Of a stretch of 64,000 bases of DNA, positions 36,071 to 45,624 are shown in pieces. The translations under genes and the position numbers were made by a program. The DNA comes from Sulfurimonas hongkongensis. Lineage in GTDB: Bacteria; Campylobacterota; Campylobacteria; Campylobacterales; Sulfurimonadaceae. Below the pieces are notes generated by a model. It worked only from the letters and a program-made list of their open reading frames with translations, was not told the DNA's origin and did not search any database. Each line of letters begins with the position of its first letter. The first letter of the stretch is position 1. Where the stretch lies: NCBI RefSeq assembly GCF_000445475.1, contig NZ_AUPZ01000013.1, positions 186,001 through 250,000 on the forward strand. Reading direction: 5' to 3'.

Positions 36071-36517
36071 CTACCACTCAAAGTAGGTTCTAGCTTTTTT
36101 TATGTCACTAAATTCAAATTCTACTGGCTCATTATCAACGATAACAAAGAGTTTTGAGCCCTCTACTTTTTGTAAAAGCCCTTTGATTTTATCTTTTTGT
36201 AGCCCAAAAGAGATATTTTCGCCAACTGACTTTTTAAAGTGATCTATAGTAGTGAGTTTTCTCTCAATCCCAGGACTCCCAACTTCAAGTCTATACTCGC
36301 CTGAAACAGGAGGTGAGACATCAAGAAGAGGAGAAATGAGATGAGTAAGTTCTACACAATCATCAAGACTAACGCCAGCTCTCTTGCCGTCAACTATTTT
36401 TTTAGAGATTACGCTAACACGGTAAATTGCCTCATCATTTTCACTCACAACTGCACTGTCGTAGAGTTCAAGATCAAGCGAAGAGACTAAAGACTCTATA
36501 TCACTATGTAAGCTCAT
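36071..36517 (-). CDS. rimP: Ribosome maturation factor RimP
   Basis: Needed for 30S subunit maturation. The 148-aa protein has the usual alpha/beta N-terminal domain and an SH3-like C-terminal domain; GVSLDDCVELTHLISPLLD and YRLEVGSPGIERKL are characteristic family stretches. It overlaps rbfA by four bases, and the order infB-rbfA-rimP is a common translation cluster. Confidence 0.92.
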   Translation of the reverse strand: MSLHSDIESLVSSLDLELYDSAVVSENDEAIYRVSVISKKIVDGKRAGVSLDDCVELTHLISPLLDVSPPVSGEYRLEVGSPGIERKLTTIDHFKKSVGENISFGLQKDKIKGLLQKVEGSKLFVIVDNEPVEFEFSDIKKARTYFEW

Positions 36518-36870
36518 GACTCTTCCTTTTCTATCTTTTTAAACAGCTCTTCTAGGTTTTGAGATTTTTCAAACTGCGTATCAAACTCAAATGTTAACTT
36601 TGGGCATCTGTACCAACCTTGGTCTTTAAGACAAAAGTCTTCTACTATAGGTCTGGCTTTGTTTAGTTGTTTTAAGTATGCAATTTTTTCGCTCTCTTTA
36701 AAGTTACTAGGATTTATATAAACCTTAGCATCACTCCTTCCACGAGAGCATTTTACTTCTAAGATTTCTAAATCATGAAGTCTTTTATCATTTAAATGTC
36801 CCAAAGCTTCTGGAATCAGCTCTACTAAGATTGACTCCATTCTTTTAAGTTTTATCTCAGCTTCATTCAT
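36514..36870 (-). CDS. rbfA: 30S ribosome-binding factor RbfA
   Basis: Assists late 16S rRNA maturation. The 118-aa KH-like protein has the family stretch DLEILEVKCSRGRSDAKVYI and ends with DTQFEKSQNLEELF, which fits the H/D-x-S-x-x-I-x-x-L region. Its place between infB and rimP supports the call. The gap to infB is 31 bases. Confidence 0.9.
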   Translation of the reverse strand: MNEAEIKLKRMESILVELIPEALGHLNDKRLHDLEILEVKCSRGRSDAKVYINPSNFKESEKIAYLKQLNKARPIVEDFCLKDQGWYRCPKLTFEFDTQFEKSQNLEELFKKIEKEES

Positions 36871-36901
36871 AAACTAAACTTATCCTTTTTTTTCAAAAAT
36901 T

Positions 36902-39538
36902 CTATAGTGAGATTTTTTGTTCTATCTTTTTAAATGTCTCTATCGTATCACCTACAATTACATCATCGTATCCACTAATAACTACACCACACTCATAACC
37001 ATTACCAACTTCTTCAACATCATCTTTAAAGCGTTTTAGTGAAGTCAACTCGCCTTCATAAATGACCACACCATCACGGATTACACGAACCATTCCACCA
37101 CGAACAAGCTTGCCATCTACGACAACACATCCAGCAACCATTCCCTTAGGTATCTTAAATGTATCTCTAACTTCTGCTTGACCTGTGTTTTCTTCAGTGA
37201 ATTTCGGAGCCATCATGCCTGTTAACATCATAGTAATATCATCAAGTAGTTTATAGATAATAGAGTAAGTTCTAATATCTACATTTTTCTGCTTAGCAAG
37301 TGCTTTTACACTACCAGTTGGGCGAACATTAAAACCTAAAAGTACACAATTTTCAGAATTTGAAACGAGTTCAACATCATTTTCAGTTATCCCACCAACA
37401 CCACTTGAGATAATATTGATTTTTACTTCATCATTTCTTAGCTCACTTAGTGACTCTTTAAGTGCTTCAAGAGTTCCATGAACATCAGTCTTTAAAACAA
37501 CTTTAAGTGATTTTAATTTACCCTCAGCTATCATAGAAGTCATATCTTCAAGAGTTGATTTTGTAGAGTGTGAAAGTTCTATATGTCTATCATACTCATG
37601 ACGCTTTTGAGCGTACTCTTTAGCTTCTTTATCACTCTCCATTGCCATCATAACTTCGCCTGATGCAGGGACTTCATTAAGACCTACAACAACTGCAGTA
37701 TAACTTGGAAGTAGGGATTTTATCTGCTTATTATTCTCATCTATTAGAGCTTTAATGCGACCATAAGAACTTCCACAAACCACATAGTCTCCGACCTTTA
37801 AAGTACCATTTTGAACGATTACAGTAGCAACTGGACCACGACCTTTCTCTAGTGAAGACTCAACAACTGTAGCCTTAGCCATAGCATTTTCATTTGCGCG
37901 AAGCTCTAGCACTTCAGCAGTTATAAGGATGTTTTCAAGAAGGTCATCTATTCCCATTCCACTTTTTGCAGATACTGGGATAAATTCTACATCTCCGCCC
38001 CAATCAACTGGGCTTATGCCATGTTCTGCCATTTGACCCTTAACCATATCTGGTTGAGCTGTCTCTTTATCCATCTTGTTTAGTGCTACGATAACAGGCG
38101 CACCCGACTCTTTTGCTATCTTTATAACTTCTAAAGTTTGAGGCTTAACACCATCATCAGCAGCTACAACGATTACAATAATATCAGTTACATCTGTACC
38201 GCGTTGACGCATATGTGAAAACGCAGCGTGACCTGGGGTATCTAAAAATGTTATAGCTTCGCCGTTTTGTTGTACTGTATAAGCTCCAATGTGCTGCGTG
38301 ATGCCACCAGCTTCACCCTCAGATACTTTTGCTTTACGAATAGCATCAAGAAGTGAAGTTTTACCGTGGTCAACATGTCCCATAATAGTAATAACAGGAG
38401 GTCTTTTAGTAGCATCTGGATCTTTCTCTATATCTTGTGCTAAATCTTCTTCATAGTTAAATGCATCTTTTGGATCAACTATCGTGACTTCAACATCAAA
38501 TTCTTCGCTTAAAATCTCAATCTCATCATTTCCTAAAAAGTCATTTTTAGTCATCATAAGACCTAAATCAAAAAGAACCTTTATAACCTCTGACATAGGT
38601 CTCTTTATAGCCTCTGCAAACTCATAAACACGAATATCCTCAGGAATCTCTACATGAGTTACTATCTCTTCTTCTTGATTTGGTTTTATATATTTTTTTC
38701 TCTTATCACGAGAGACTCTTCTGCCACGAGGTGCTTGTCTTTTGTTAGCATTTCGCCCTATTGGTTTTGGAGTACGTGGTTTTCTAGGTTCTTCTGCAGG
38801 AAGAGGTGCTCTCTCTGTTGAATTTAAATCAAGCAGAGTTACCTGATCATCCATATCCATAGATACTTCGCTCATAGATCCACCAAATATATCTATCTTA
38901 GTTCCAGTCTCTTTTTTTCTAGTGGGTGCACTACTTTGTTTTGATTTTTTCTTTTGCGCTAACTCTTCTAAAACCTCAGCACTGACCTTACCATAAGATG
39001 ATACAGGTGCTTGTTTCTTAGGAGCTTCATAGACCTCTTCTTGCTTTGGTTTTTTCTTTTTAACGATCTTTAACCCAGTTTTTTTAATCTGACGAGCAGC
39101 TACTGGCTCAACTACCTTAATAGAGCTAGTATTTTTCTCTGATTTGATTTGAGCCTTATCTTTTACACTCTCTTCTTTTGTAGTTTCATCTTTTTTCAAA
39201 TCTGTTTGAGAGACCTCACTTTTAGAGGGTTCTTCTTTGAGTATTTCTTTAGTCTCTTTTGTTGAAGGTTCTGTCTCCTGTAGTTTTTTTTCTACCTGAG
39301 GAGCTTCTTCTTTTTTTGGAGTATCATTTTTTGCTTTTGGAGATTCTTTTTCTTTTTGGATCTCTTGAATCGGTTCGCCATTCATTATAAAATTTGCCAA
39401 TCCCTCAGCTTGCTCCATAGTAACAACGCTTTGTGCCGATTTTACTTCAAGACCCATTTTTTTTGCTTTTTCTAAAACATCTTTAGAAGCAATACCAAGC
39501 TCTTTGGCAATTTCGTGTACTCTAACTTTTTCTATCAT
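36902..39538 (-). CDS. infB: Translation initiation factor IF-2
   Basis: GTPase that places initiator tRNA on the 30S subunit. A long Lys/Glu-rich linker (about residues 60-290) lies between the N-terminal domain and the G domain. The G1 motif GHVDHGKT is at 387-394, followed by DTPGHAAF and NKMD. Domains II to IV follow to residue 878. The start overlaps the ylxR-like gene by 17 bases. The N-terminus [17 protein letters not shown] is the usual IF2_N fold. Confidence 0.97.
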   Translation of the reverse strand: MIEKVRVHEIAKELGIASKDVLEKAKKMGLEVKSAQSVVTMEQAEGLANFIMNGEPIQEIQKEKESPKAKNDTPKKEEAPQVEKKLQETEPSTKETKEILKEEPSKSEVSQTDLKKDETTKEESVKDKAQIKSEKNTSSIKVVEPVAARQIKKTGLKIVKKKKPKQEEVYEAPKKQAPVSSYGKVSAEVLEELAQKKKSKQSSAPTRKKETGTKIDIFGGSMSEVSMDMDDQVTLLDLNSTERAPLPAEEPRKPRTPKPIGRNANKRQAPRGRRVSRDKRKKYIKPNQEEEIVTHVEIPEDIRVYEFAEAIKRPMSEVIKVLFDLGLMMTKNDFLGNDEIEILSEEFDVEVTIVDPKDAFNYEEDLAQDIEKDPDATKRPPVITIMGHVDHGKTSLLDAIRKAKVSEGEAGGITQHIGAYTVQQNGEAITFLDTPGHAAFSHMRQRGTDVTDIIVIVVAADDGVKPQTLEVIKIAKESGAPVIVALNKMDKETAQPDMVKGQMAEHGISPVDWGGDVEFIPVSAKSGMGIDDLLENILITAEVLELRANENAMAKATVVESSLEKGRGPVATVIVQNGTLKVGDYVVCGSSYGRIKALIDENNKQIKSLLPSYTAVVVGLNEVPASGEVMMAMESDKEAKEYAQKRHEYDRHIELSHSTKSTLEDMTSMIAEGKLKSLKVVLKTDVHGTLEALKESLSELRNDEVKINIISSGVGGITENDVELVSNSENCVLLGFNVRPTGSVKALAKQKNVDIRTYSIIYKLLDDITMMLTGMMAPKFTEENTGQAEVRDTFKIPKGMVAGCVVVDGKLVRGGMVRVIRDGVVIYEGELTSLKRFKDDVEEVGNGYECGVVISGYDDVIVGDTIETFKKIEQKISL

Positions 39539-39785
39539 CAGTGATGATCTCCTTTAGTTTGTTTATCAATCTATCTCTATCTGGACTTTTGCATTCGCGC
39601 ATAAGTGCTTTGGTGACTTTTTTTTCAGATAAGATACATTCATTGCATAAATAAAAACTTCTTCCATAACCTTTAAATCTCTCTAATGAACCATCAGTGC
39701 ATTGAAGTCTCAGCATCTTACTTTGTGCATCTCTAGCTCTACAAGAGACACACATTCGAAGGGGTTGATGAAATTTTTTCGCCAT
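39522..39785 (-). CDS. ylxR: YlxR/DUF448 RNA-binding protein
   Basis: Small 87-aa protein of the YlxR family, usually encoded beside infB and nusA. The motif [10 protein letters not shown] at the N-terminus and [12 protein letters not shown], the family's GRGAY-C signature in altered form, are present. Four cysteines in two CxxC-like pairs suggest structural metal binding, though that is inference. Its 3' end overlaps the infB start by 17 bases. Confidence 0.85.
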   Translation of the reverse strand: MAKKFHQPLRMCVSCRARDAQSKMLRLQCTDGSLERFKGYGRSFYLCNECILSEKKVTKALMRECKSPDRDRLINKLKEIITDDRKS

Positions 39786-39816
39786 TATATCTAAATCTTA
39801 CTTGAATTAACAGAGA

Positions 39817-40698
39817 TTATCTCTCTATTATCAATCCATCATTGTCAAAATCCAAAATTTTTACAATAAAATCTGGAAATTTTTGGCTTAGTTTGTTCGC
39901 TATCATAGCTGCATCTTCATCATAAGCCATAGAAAAAAATGTTGAACCACTCCCTGAGAGCGTACTCATCAAAGCTCCACTCTCATAAGCTGTTTTTTGA
40001 ACCGAAAAGAGTTCTGGTAAAATTTTCATTCTAGCTTTTTGATGAAATCTATCTTGGGTGGCAAGTTTTAACATCTCCCAATCTTCATTAAAAAAAGCTC
40101 CAACAGTCAATGCTGTATGAGATAGATTAAATATTGCATTCTCTTTTGAGTAAGATTTTGGCAAAAGTGTTCTAGCTTTTGATGTATTTATGGGTTTATT
40201 TGGAATAGTAACTATAGCTTTTATATATGATGGAAGATGTTTTTTTTGTGAAAACACCTTGTTTTTCTCAACTGCTGCAACATTAAACCCACCCATAACA
40301 GCAGGAGTAATATTATCAGGATGAGACTCATAAACAAGAGCATGATTTAAAATCCTTCTTTTTGAGACTCTAATCCCAGCTGCCTCATGTGCACTAGCAA
40401 TAGCACTAACTATTACAGCAGAGGAGCTTCCTAAACCTCTAGACATTGGAATCTGGTTATAAAAAGTAAACTTAAAATTTTGCTTTTTTTGAGTTAGTCT
40501 GCTGTAGTGGTCGTTAAAGATTCCAACAAAGAGATTGTTTCCCTTTAATCTAGGGTTGTTTTCTCCCTCACCTTTTATGCTAACGCTGAAAAACTTTGAT
40601 GGATGAAACTCCACTTTATTCCTCAACTCAACTGCTAAACCTAAAGAGTCAAATCCTGGTCCTAAGTTGGCACTTGTTCCTGGTACGCTTATTATCAA
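39817..40698 (-). CDS. thrB: Homoserine kinase
   Basis: GHMP kinase that phosphorylates homoserine in threonine synthesis. The N-terminal [18 protein letters not shown] and the ATP loop [14 protein letters not shown] are both complete, and the C-terminal [13 protein letters not shown] is the third GHMP motif. Length 293 aa is typical. It lies between tsaB and ylxR. Confidence 0.93.
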   Translation of the reverse strand: MIISVPGTSANLGPGFDSLGLAVELRNKVEFHPSKFFSVSIKGEGENNPRLKGNNLFVGIFNDHYSRLTQKKQNFKFTFYNQIPMSRGLGSSSAVIVSAIASAHEAAGIRVSKRRILNHALVYESHPDNITPAVMGGFNVAAVEKNKVFSQKKHLPSYIKAIVTIPNKPINTSKARTLLPKSYSKENAIFNLSHTALTVGAFFNEDWEMLKLATQDRFHQKARMKILPELFSVQKTAYESGALMSTLSGSGSTFFSMAYDEDAAMIANKLSQKFPDFIVKILDFDNDGLIIER

Positions 40699-40706
40699 TT
40701 ATTTTC

Positions 40707-41165
40707 CTATCCAACAGCACCGATGCCATAAAGCGGTGTTGCTGTTGTGCTAAACTCTTTATAATCAAGCACATCTGGGAGCCAAAACTCCATCGCTGGT
40801 GCTGTTTCTAATTTACGAGTAGTAATTTGTGATGAAACTCTAACAAAAAATAGCTTTCCAATCGCTTTTATAGGTGCATTTTTATTAAAATAAAAAGCAT
40901 CTGTAGCAAAAAGTGGAATGTTTTTTAAGATACTAAGCGATTTTAGAAAAATATATGCTACTTTTATAGCCATAAAACTACCAGGTCCATTTGCATAAAA
41001 GAGTTTATTTATTTGAAATCTTTTAAAAATATCTTGATATATTTTTGGTAAAACTTCTGAACTCATCTGTTTACTCTCTATAGTCTCTATAAGCTTTGCA
41101 TCTTCATAGATGCCAATTTTTATGGGCGAAGATAGAGCGACTAAGACAACATCTACTTCTCTCAA
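40707..41165 (-). CDS. tsaB: tRNA threonylcarbamoyladenosine biosynthesis protein TsaB-like
   Basis: Partner/scaffold of TsaD in t6A synthesis. It has the actin-like ASKHA start ([19 protein letters not shown]) and the family stretch [16 protein letters not shown], a variant of GPGSFTGxR. At 152 aa it is shorter than E. coli TsaB (231 aa), lacking the C-terminal half. It overlaps lpxC by four bases. Confidence 0.75.
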   Translation of the reverse strand: MREVDVVLVALSSPIKIGIYEDAKLIETIESKQMSSEVLPKIYQDIFKRFQINKLFYANGPGSFMAIKVAYIFLKSLSILKNIPLFATDAFYFNKNAPIKAIGKLFFVRVSSQITTRKLETAPAMEFWLPDVLDYKEFSTTATPLYGIGAVG

Positions 41166-42046
41166 GCGTATGCCTTCTCAAGCTCAGCTGTTTTTTCTCC
41201 AACTAACTCTATAACTTCATAATTTTCAGGACTGCTGAGTAGCTCTATGGTCAACTTATGGTTTAAGTCATGACTGCCAGCCATCGCTTCATAGTTTCCT
41301 ACGAAATTCATCCCAATCAAAGACATATCTCCAATAGCATCAAGAATCTTATGTCTTACAAACTCATCAGAGAACCTCAAACCCTCAGGATTTAATATCT
41401 TTTTATCATCTAAAACTATTGCATTTTCAAGTGTTCCACCAAGAGCTAAACCTTTTGAGCGCAAATATTGGACTTCCTGCAAAAAACCAAAAGTTCTAGC
41501 TCGTGCTATCTCTTTTTTATAACTCTCTTTAGTAAATTCTAAAACATACTCTTGTTTGTTGATAACAGGATGAGGAAACTTAATAGTAAAATCATATTTA
41601 AGATCAGTTGAGGGGGATAGTTTTACATACTTTTCGCCCTCTTGAACTATAACTTCTTTTTTGATTCGCATCACTTTTTTTGGCTTGTCCAACTCCTGTA
41701 TACCCGCTTCATCTAAAAGCATACAAAAACTAGCGCTACTTCCATCCATAACTGGAATCTCATCTGCATCAACTATGATTTTTAAGTTATCAAGCCCATA
41801 AGCGTAAACTGCTGAGAGCATATGCTCTATGGTGGAGATAACAACTCCATCTTTACCAATAACTGTAGCCATTTTAGTGTCTACTACATTCTCTGGGATC
41901 AGCGCGATAGCTACATCAACATCACTTCTATAAAATATGATTCCGCTGTTTGATTCCAGTGGTTCTAGTCTTAAGCGAACAGGCGTTCCTTTATGCAAAC
42001 CAATTCCAACTAATTCAACGGGTTTTTTTATAGTAGTTTGGTACAT
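41162..42046 (-). CDS. lpxC: UDP-3-O-acyl-N-acetylglucosamine deacetylase LpxC
   Basis: Zinc amidase performing the committed step of lipid A synthesis. Zinc-binding motifs [12 protein letters not shown] and [15 protein letters not shown], and VMDGSSASF, are present; the C-terminal catalytic His is in [10 protein letters not shown] place the start at 42046 (MYQTTIKKP) because AAGGAG lies ten bases upstream. An upstream TTG at 42085 lies inside the tandem repeat. Translation may be affected by the repeat hairpin abutting this ribosome-binding site. Confidence 0.95.
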   Translation of the reverse strand: MYQTTIKKPVELVGIGLHKGTPVRLRLEPLESNSGIIFYRSDVDVAIALIPENVVDTKMATVIGKDGVVISTIEHMLSAVYAYGLDNLKIIVDADEIPVMDGSSASFCMLLDEAGIQELDKPKKVMRIKKEVIVQEGEKYVKLSPSTDLKYDFTIKFPHPVINKQEYVLEFTKESYKKEIARARTFGFLQEVQYLRSKGLALGGTLENAIVLDDKKILNPEGLRFSDEFVRHKILDAIGDMSLIGMNFVGNYEAMAGSHDLNHKLTIELLSSPENYEVIELVGEKTAELEKAYA

Positions 42047-42047
42047 A

Positions 42048-42311
42048 TTATTTGTCTCCTTGAATCCGAACAAGTCCAGATTCAATTCCTCTCACTAAAG
42101 CTACGCCTATCGGCGAGAGTCTTCTTTTTTTTCTGTCTCCTTGAATCCGAACAAGTCCAGATTCAATTCCTCTCACTAAAGCTACGCCTATCGGCGAGAG
42201 TCTTCTTTTTTTTCTGTCTCCTTGAATCCGAACAAGTCCAGATTCAATTCCTCTCACTAAAGACTTATCTTTTTTTAAAAAAGTTACTCCTAGCGGCAAG
42301 AATAATTTCAT
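42048..42311 (-). CDS. Small repetitive ORF coupled to lpxC (87 aa)
   Basis: The frame starts at ATG 42311 with AGGA six bases upstream, 20 bases after the M23 peptidase stop. It ends with TAA at 42048-42050, one base before the lpxC ATG. The N-terminal 11 residues are [11 protein letters not shown]; the rest is a 27-residue unit ([14 protein letters not shown] plus [12 protein letters not shown]) repeated by the DNA tandem repeat. No family is known. Good ribosome-binding site and tight spacing argue for translation; the repetitive, basic content argues for a leader peptide or an accident. Confidence 0.4.
   Translation of the reverse strand: MKLFLPLGVTFLKKDKSLVRGIESGLVRIQGDRKKRRLSPIGVALVRGIESGLVRIQGDRKKRRLSPIGVALVRGIESGLVRIQGDK
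42053..42262. repeat. 81-bp tandem repeat (2.6 exact copies) upstream of lpxC
   Basis: TGTCTCC recurs at 42053, 42134 and 42215, giving an 81-bp period; copies 1 and 2 are identical by eye and copy 3 runs 48 bp before diverging, with a degenerate continuation to about 42300. On the minus strand each copy folds two hairpins. One is a 12-bp stem with loop TT (42060-42085 in the copy next to lpxC), with only G-U wobbles as irregularities. The other is CGCC-TATC-GGCG inside CTCTC/GAGAG. The period is a multiple of three and keeps a reading frame open. Confidence 0.95.
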
Positions 42312-42331
42312 TGTCTGTCCTATATTAAATT

Positions 42332-43693
42332 TTAACTTCTATCTATAACACTTTTTGCTGTCTTTATTACATCTTGTATATTTAACTTCATCCACTCTTT
42401 GTCCATCCACTCAGCGGGGCGAACTTCTATGCCCTGAACTAAAACACCAAAATGAAGGTGATCTCCCATAGCGTAACCACTTTTGCCTGTATTTGCTATG
42501 TTTTGTTTTACTTTAGTTATATCTCCAACACCTACTTTTACACTAGAACAGTGCCCATAAAGTGTGTATAGTCCTAAACCATGAGAAATGATTGGCATAT
42601 GTCCATAGATGCCATTATAATCAGCAAAAACCACATCTCCACCATTTTGCGGTTTTATCTCTGCATGAGCGTTACTCGCCATGTCTAAGCCTAGATGGTA
42701 TGACTCACTTATATATTCATTTTTATATGAGTATTTTCTATGATCTCCAAACGAAGCAACAACTTGTGCATTTTTTAATGGATACATCTCATTTATCTTA
42801 AAATCACTTATCATCTCTTTTGAGACTTTAGAAGTTATCTCTTTTATTAACTTCTCATTTTTGAACCTTACATCTTCATTGATAAGTTTAAACTGAGCTA
42901 TTGGATCGCTAACACCCTGAGTTTCTACATACTCCTCAGCTAGCTCTGCAATTTTTCCTTTTAAAAAATTATCACTTAGATTTATATTTGAGACTCTATA
43001 TTTTTTGTCTTTTATATATAGTGGTATGTAAGATTTACTCTCATTAGAAGCGAAATCTCGTGCTACTATAGTTGCTTTAAAACTTTGTTCTGTTACAGGC
43101 CATGCAAGTAGTGAGATATAATAGCCCTCTTTATAAAAAGGTTGTGGTATAAACTTTTTGTTAAAGCTTGTCTCTATGTAAAAATCTTTCAAGTTCTCAT
43201 CATTAACTTTAAATATCACAAGAGCAGAACCTCCCTTATTTATCTTGTATGAGTTACTTATTATGGAGAGTTCTGGTCTTTTTTTATCAACTTTTAACTC
43301 AAACTCTTTTATAGCTTTATTTCCTTTAAAAAAACTCCACTTACTAGCATCATTTGCTTCAACTATTACTTTGATACTCCTGTCTTTCATGCCATAAGCA
43401 CTTCTTGGGGGTTCAACCTCTAGTTGAACCTGTTTTTTGGGAACTATTAGTTTTTCATGATAAAGAGTGTTTTGTTCATCTTTTGTTTTTAAAATCACGC
43501 TGTATGACTTTACACCACTAGTATCATCTATCTCTATACTCAGTGGTTTTTTTAAGTTCCAGTAACCGTTAGTTTGCATTGTTATGATTGGAGACTCTCT
43601 CTCAAACATAGAAGATGTATAGACATAAATGCCCGCTACTACCATCAAAGCCAATATCAGCTTAATACCCAGTGAAGAATTTCTTTTTGACAA
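42332..43693 (-). CDS. M23-family peptidoglycan metallopeptidase
   Basis: Single N-terminal membrane anchor (about residues 9-26), a roughly 270-residue beta-rich region, and a C-terminal LytM domain. Zinc ligands are seen in SYHLGLDMAS and GDHLHFGV, with GLYTLYGHCSS between them. It is predicted to cut peptide cross-links in peptidoglycan from the periplasmic face, possibly affecting cell shape as the helical-cell Csd-type endopeptidases do in H. pylori. It abuts the unknown gene at 43694 and the small ORF before lpxC. Confidence 0.88.
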   Translation of the reverse strand: MSKRNSSLGIKLILALMVVAGIYVYTSSMFERESPIITMQTNGYWNLKKPLSIEIDDTSGVKSYSVILKTKDEQNTLYHEKLIVPKKQVQLEVEPPRSAYGMKDRSIKVIVEANDASKWSFFKGNKAIKEFELKVDKKRPELSIISNSYKINKGGSALVIFKVNDENLKDFYIETSFNKKFIPQPFYKEGYYISLLAWPVTEQSFKATIVARDFASNESKSYIPLYIKDKKYRVSNINLSDNFLKGKIAELAEEYVETQGVSDPIAQFKLINEDVRFKNEKLIKEITSKVSKEMISDFKINEMYPLKNAQVVASFGDHRKYSYKNEYISESYHLGLDMASNAHAEIKPQNGGDVVFADYNGIYGHMPIISHGLGLYTLYGHCSSVKVGVGDITKVKQNIANTGKSGYAMGDHLHFGVLVQGIEVRPAEWMDKEWMKLNIQDVIKTAKSVIDRS

Positions 43694-44368
43694 CTATTTT
43701 TCCTTAACTTTTATAATTTCATCTTTACTATTTTTTAGAGCTACTATCTCTACATAAGGCAGATGCAGTGCTTCTTTTAAAATCTCATCACAATCCCTAA
43801 TACTAGCACCACTTGATTTCAAATCATCTTCACATATTCTAAAGATTGCCTCTTTTGCATTGTTTTGCAATATCATAGACTTAAACATCAAAGACTTTAG
43901 TCTAAGAAGTGCAAGACTCTTAGTTTGAAGTAAGCCTTTAGTGCAAAGTTCATACTCAGCTTTGAGATCTATTAGCTCCTTTGCCGCAGCAAAAATCATG
44001 CCATTTGCATCAGGATTTAAGAAGCCATCACTCTCTTGAAGAAGTCCTCCATAGAGTGCTGTAGCCATTTTTTTATTGATTTTAAGAGACTTTTTTTTCA
44101 ACTGTGTAAAAAAATCCAAAGAGCTAAAGTCTATCTCTATTACTAAATCTGCACTTAAGATTTTTTTTGTTTTAATCTTATCAAACCACGGCAAAAATGA
44201 GAACCTTTGATCTAAGTTTTCATCTTCACAAACAAGAGTGATTTTTTTGTGCTTTATGAGTACAAGTGTGTATAAAGCACTCGATAATGCTAAGTGTTTA
44301 GCATCAGTAACTATCATAACACTTTTAGCTTCTTCAATTTTTTCTAAAATACTTACTATATTGTACAT
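43694..44368 (-). CDS. Uncharacterised protein, possibly a degenerate DHH-family relative
   Basis: 224 aa without signal peptide or membrane segment. The opening resembles a DHH/NrnA-type Rossmann-like half (VMIVTDAKHLALSSALYTLV, then ADLVIEIDFSS), but the DHH metal triad is not visible, so activity is unlikely if this relation is real. A middle stretch ALYGGLLQESDGFL recalls the Y-x-G-I-x-x-D-T motif of DHH enzymes. It sits between flhB (13 bases upstream) and the M23 gene with no gap. Confidence 0.4.
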   Translation of the reverse strand: MYNIVSILEKIEEAKSVMIVTDAKHLALSSALYTLVLIKHKKITLVCEDENLDQRFSFLPWFDKIKTKKILSADLVIEIDFSSLDFFTQLKKKSLKINKKMATALYGGLLQESDGFLNPDANGMIFAAAKELIDLKAEYELCTKGLLQTKSLALLRLKSLMFKSMILQNNAKEAIFRICEDDLKSSGASIRDCDEILKEALHLPYVEIVALKNSKDEIIKVKEK

Positions 44369-44381
44369 TTGAGATTGTACA

Positions 44382-45431
44382 CTATTTCTTATTCATTTTA
44401 TAAACAAAGGCTAAAACTTCAGCTACTGCTGCAAAAAGTTCATCTGGTATCTGTTTGTCTATCTCTACATCTTTATACAAAGCCCTAGCTAATGGAGGAT
44501 TTTGATATACATGCACACCATTTTCTCTCGCTATTTTTTTGATTTGTTGGGCGATATTGTCCATGCCTTTTGCTACTACAAAAGGTGCTCTTTTTGACTC
44601 TTCATATTTTAATGCCACTGCATAGTGAGTTGGGTTTGTAATGACCACATCAGCGTTTGGAACTTCTGCCATCATTCTTTTTCTTGATGCTTCCATCTGG
44701 ATTTGACGAATTTTTCCCTTTACCATTGGATCTCCATCCATGTTTTTCATCTCATCTTTAACCTCTTGTTTACTCATCTTTAGTCCATCAAAGTACTGTT
44801 TTCTTACAATAATAATATCAATAATTGCGAAAACAAAAACAATAAAAAGCATAACAAAAGCTAAAATTATCGCCTTATCTCTAAGCCATGAGAGTTGGTC
44901 GCCTAAACCAAAAAGTGCTACGGTTGGGAGCTCTAATATAAAGTAAAAGAAAAACACAAAGCCGATTCCCAAAGTGGTAAAAGATTTAAAAGTGACCTTA
45001 ATTCCCTCTATAAATTTTTTTATGGATATCAGATTTTTCATTCCCTTGATGGGATCTAGCTTACTAAATTTTGGCTCGATAGCTTGGAGAGTAAACAAAA
45101 AACCAAACTGAGACAAAGCAGCTACAACCCCAGCTAAAGCAACTGAGAGGGCAATTGGCATAATAATTAAGAGAAACTCTTTTATCGTAACTATGGCAAT
45201 ATCAAGCATAAAAAGCTTGTCTAGTGGAGTTCCTACAAGTGAGAAGTAGTATTTAAAAAGGTTTAAAACATGAGTAGCCATATAAGGAAAAAGCATCAAA
45301 AAAGCTAATATAGCTACAAAAAGAGTTACAACCCCAGAAGCATCCTGAGACTTTGGAACATTCCCCTCTTTCCTAGCATCCTCAATCTTTTTGGAGGTGG
45401 GTTCTTCGGTTTTTTCTGCATCATCTGCCAT
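44382..45431 (-). CDS. flhB: Flagellar export apparatus protein FlhB
   Basis: Inner-membrane substrate-specificity switch of the flagellar type III export gate. Four membrane segments (about residues 34-56, 80-110, 145-170, 187-210) precede the cytoplasmic autocleavage domain, in which NPTH is at 266-269. The N-terminus ADDAEKTEEPTSKKIEDAR is typical. The start and ribosome-binding site (GGAGAG) are duplicated 138 bp upstream, and a short frame from that copy ends at the flhB ATG. Confidence 0.96.
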   Translation of the reverse strand: MADDAEKTEEPTSKKIEDARKEGNVPKSQDASGVVTLFVAILAFLMLFPYMATHVLNLFKYYFSLVGTPLDKLFMLDIAIVTIKEFLLIIMPIALSVALAGVVAALSQFGFLFTLQAIEPKFSKLDPIKGMKNLISIKKFIEGIKVTFKSFTTLGIGFVFFFYFILELPTVALFGLGDQLSWLRDKAIILAFVMLFIVFVFAIIDIIIVRKQYFDGLKMSKQEVKDEMKNMDGDPMVKGKIRQIQMEASRKRMMAEVPNADVVITNPTHYAVALKYEESKRAPFVVAKGMDNIAQQIKKIARENGVHVYQNPPLARALYKDVEIDKQIPDELFAAVAEVLAFVYKMNKK

Positions 45432-45569
45432 TTAACTCTCCTGAAGAACATACAAAAAACCTATATTAGGTTTTTCTTTAGTAGCATAGCGCTTAGCGTA
45501 AAAAAAGGGACTTGTTCCTTTTTTGTTCAAATGGTAGCAATCTTCGGTTTTTTCTGCATCATCTGCCAT
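45432..45569 (-). CDS. 45-aa upstream ORF made by the flhB 5' duplication
   Basis: From the duplicated ATG at 45569 the frame MADDAEKTED continues into the spacer (CYHLNKKGTSPFFYAKRY) and ends in TAA at 45432-45434, directly next to the flhB ATG at 45429-45431. It carries the same GGAGAG site as flhB. Its first nine residues equal those of FlhB. Whether the peptide matters, or only its translation, cannot be told; it may also be a meaningless by-product. Confidence 0.35.
   Translation of the reverse strand: MADDAEKTEDCYHLNKKGTSPFFYAKRYATKEKPNIGFLYVLQES
45455..45475. terminator. Second copy of the terminator-like hairpin, upstream of flhB
   Basis: Arms AAAAACCTA (45455-45463) and TAGGTTTTT (45467-45475), loop TAT. 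It lies 24 bases upstream of the flhB ATG, inside the 3' part of the upstream ORF, where folding and translation would exclude one another. Confidence 0.5.
45501..45524. terminator. AT-flanked hairpin in the flhB duplication spacer
   Basis: AAAAAAGGGAC-TT-GTTCCTTTTTT forms an 11-bp stem with one G-U pair and A/T runs on both sides, the form of a bidirectional intrinsic terminator. Confidence 0.5.
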
Positions 45570-45592
45570 TTAACTCTCCTAGAAGAACACAC

Positions 45593-45615
45593 AAAAAACC
45601 TATATTAGGTTTTTT
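45593..45615. terminator. Hairpin terminator downstream of nadC
   Basis: Perfect 10-bp arms AAAAAACCTA (45593-45602) and TAGGTTTTTT (45606-45615) with a three-base loop lie nine bases past the nadC stop. On the minus strand the stem ends in a U-run, fitting intrinsic termination, so flhB would need its own promoter. Confidence 0.65.
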
Positions 45616-45624
45616 GTAAAATTC

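Larger units (their letters stand above)
45403..45615. repeat. Duplication of the flhB 5' end and its upstream hairpin
   Basis: About 73-75 bp are present twice: 45403-45475, covering the real flhB start, and 45541-45615. Both include the first nine codons, GGAGAG ribosome-binding site and the hairpin with arms AAAAACCTA/TAGGTTTTT. The copies differ by only a few bases near AGAAGAACAC. A 65-bp spacer between them holds another AT-flanked hairpin at 45501-45524. Confidence 0.92.

Noticed and set aside
42085-42085. Upstream TTG start for lpxC at 42085
   Set aside because: It lies inside the tandem repeat, and the ATG at 42046 has a strong AAGGAG site and gives the usual LpxC N-terminus.
42038-42328. 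Plus-strand repetitive frame over the lpxC upstream tandem repeat
   Set aside because: It is the complement of the 81-bp repeat and faces against the operon; no ribosome-binding site or promoter is seen.
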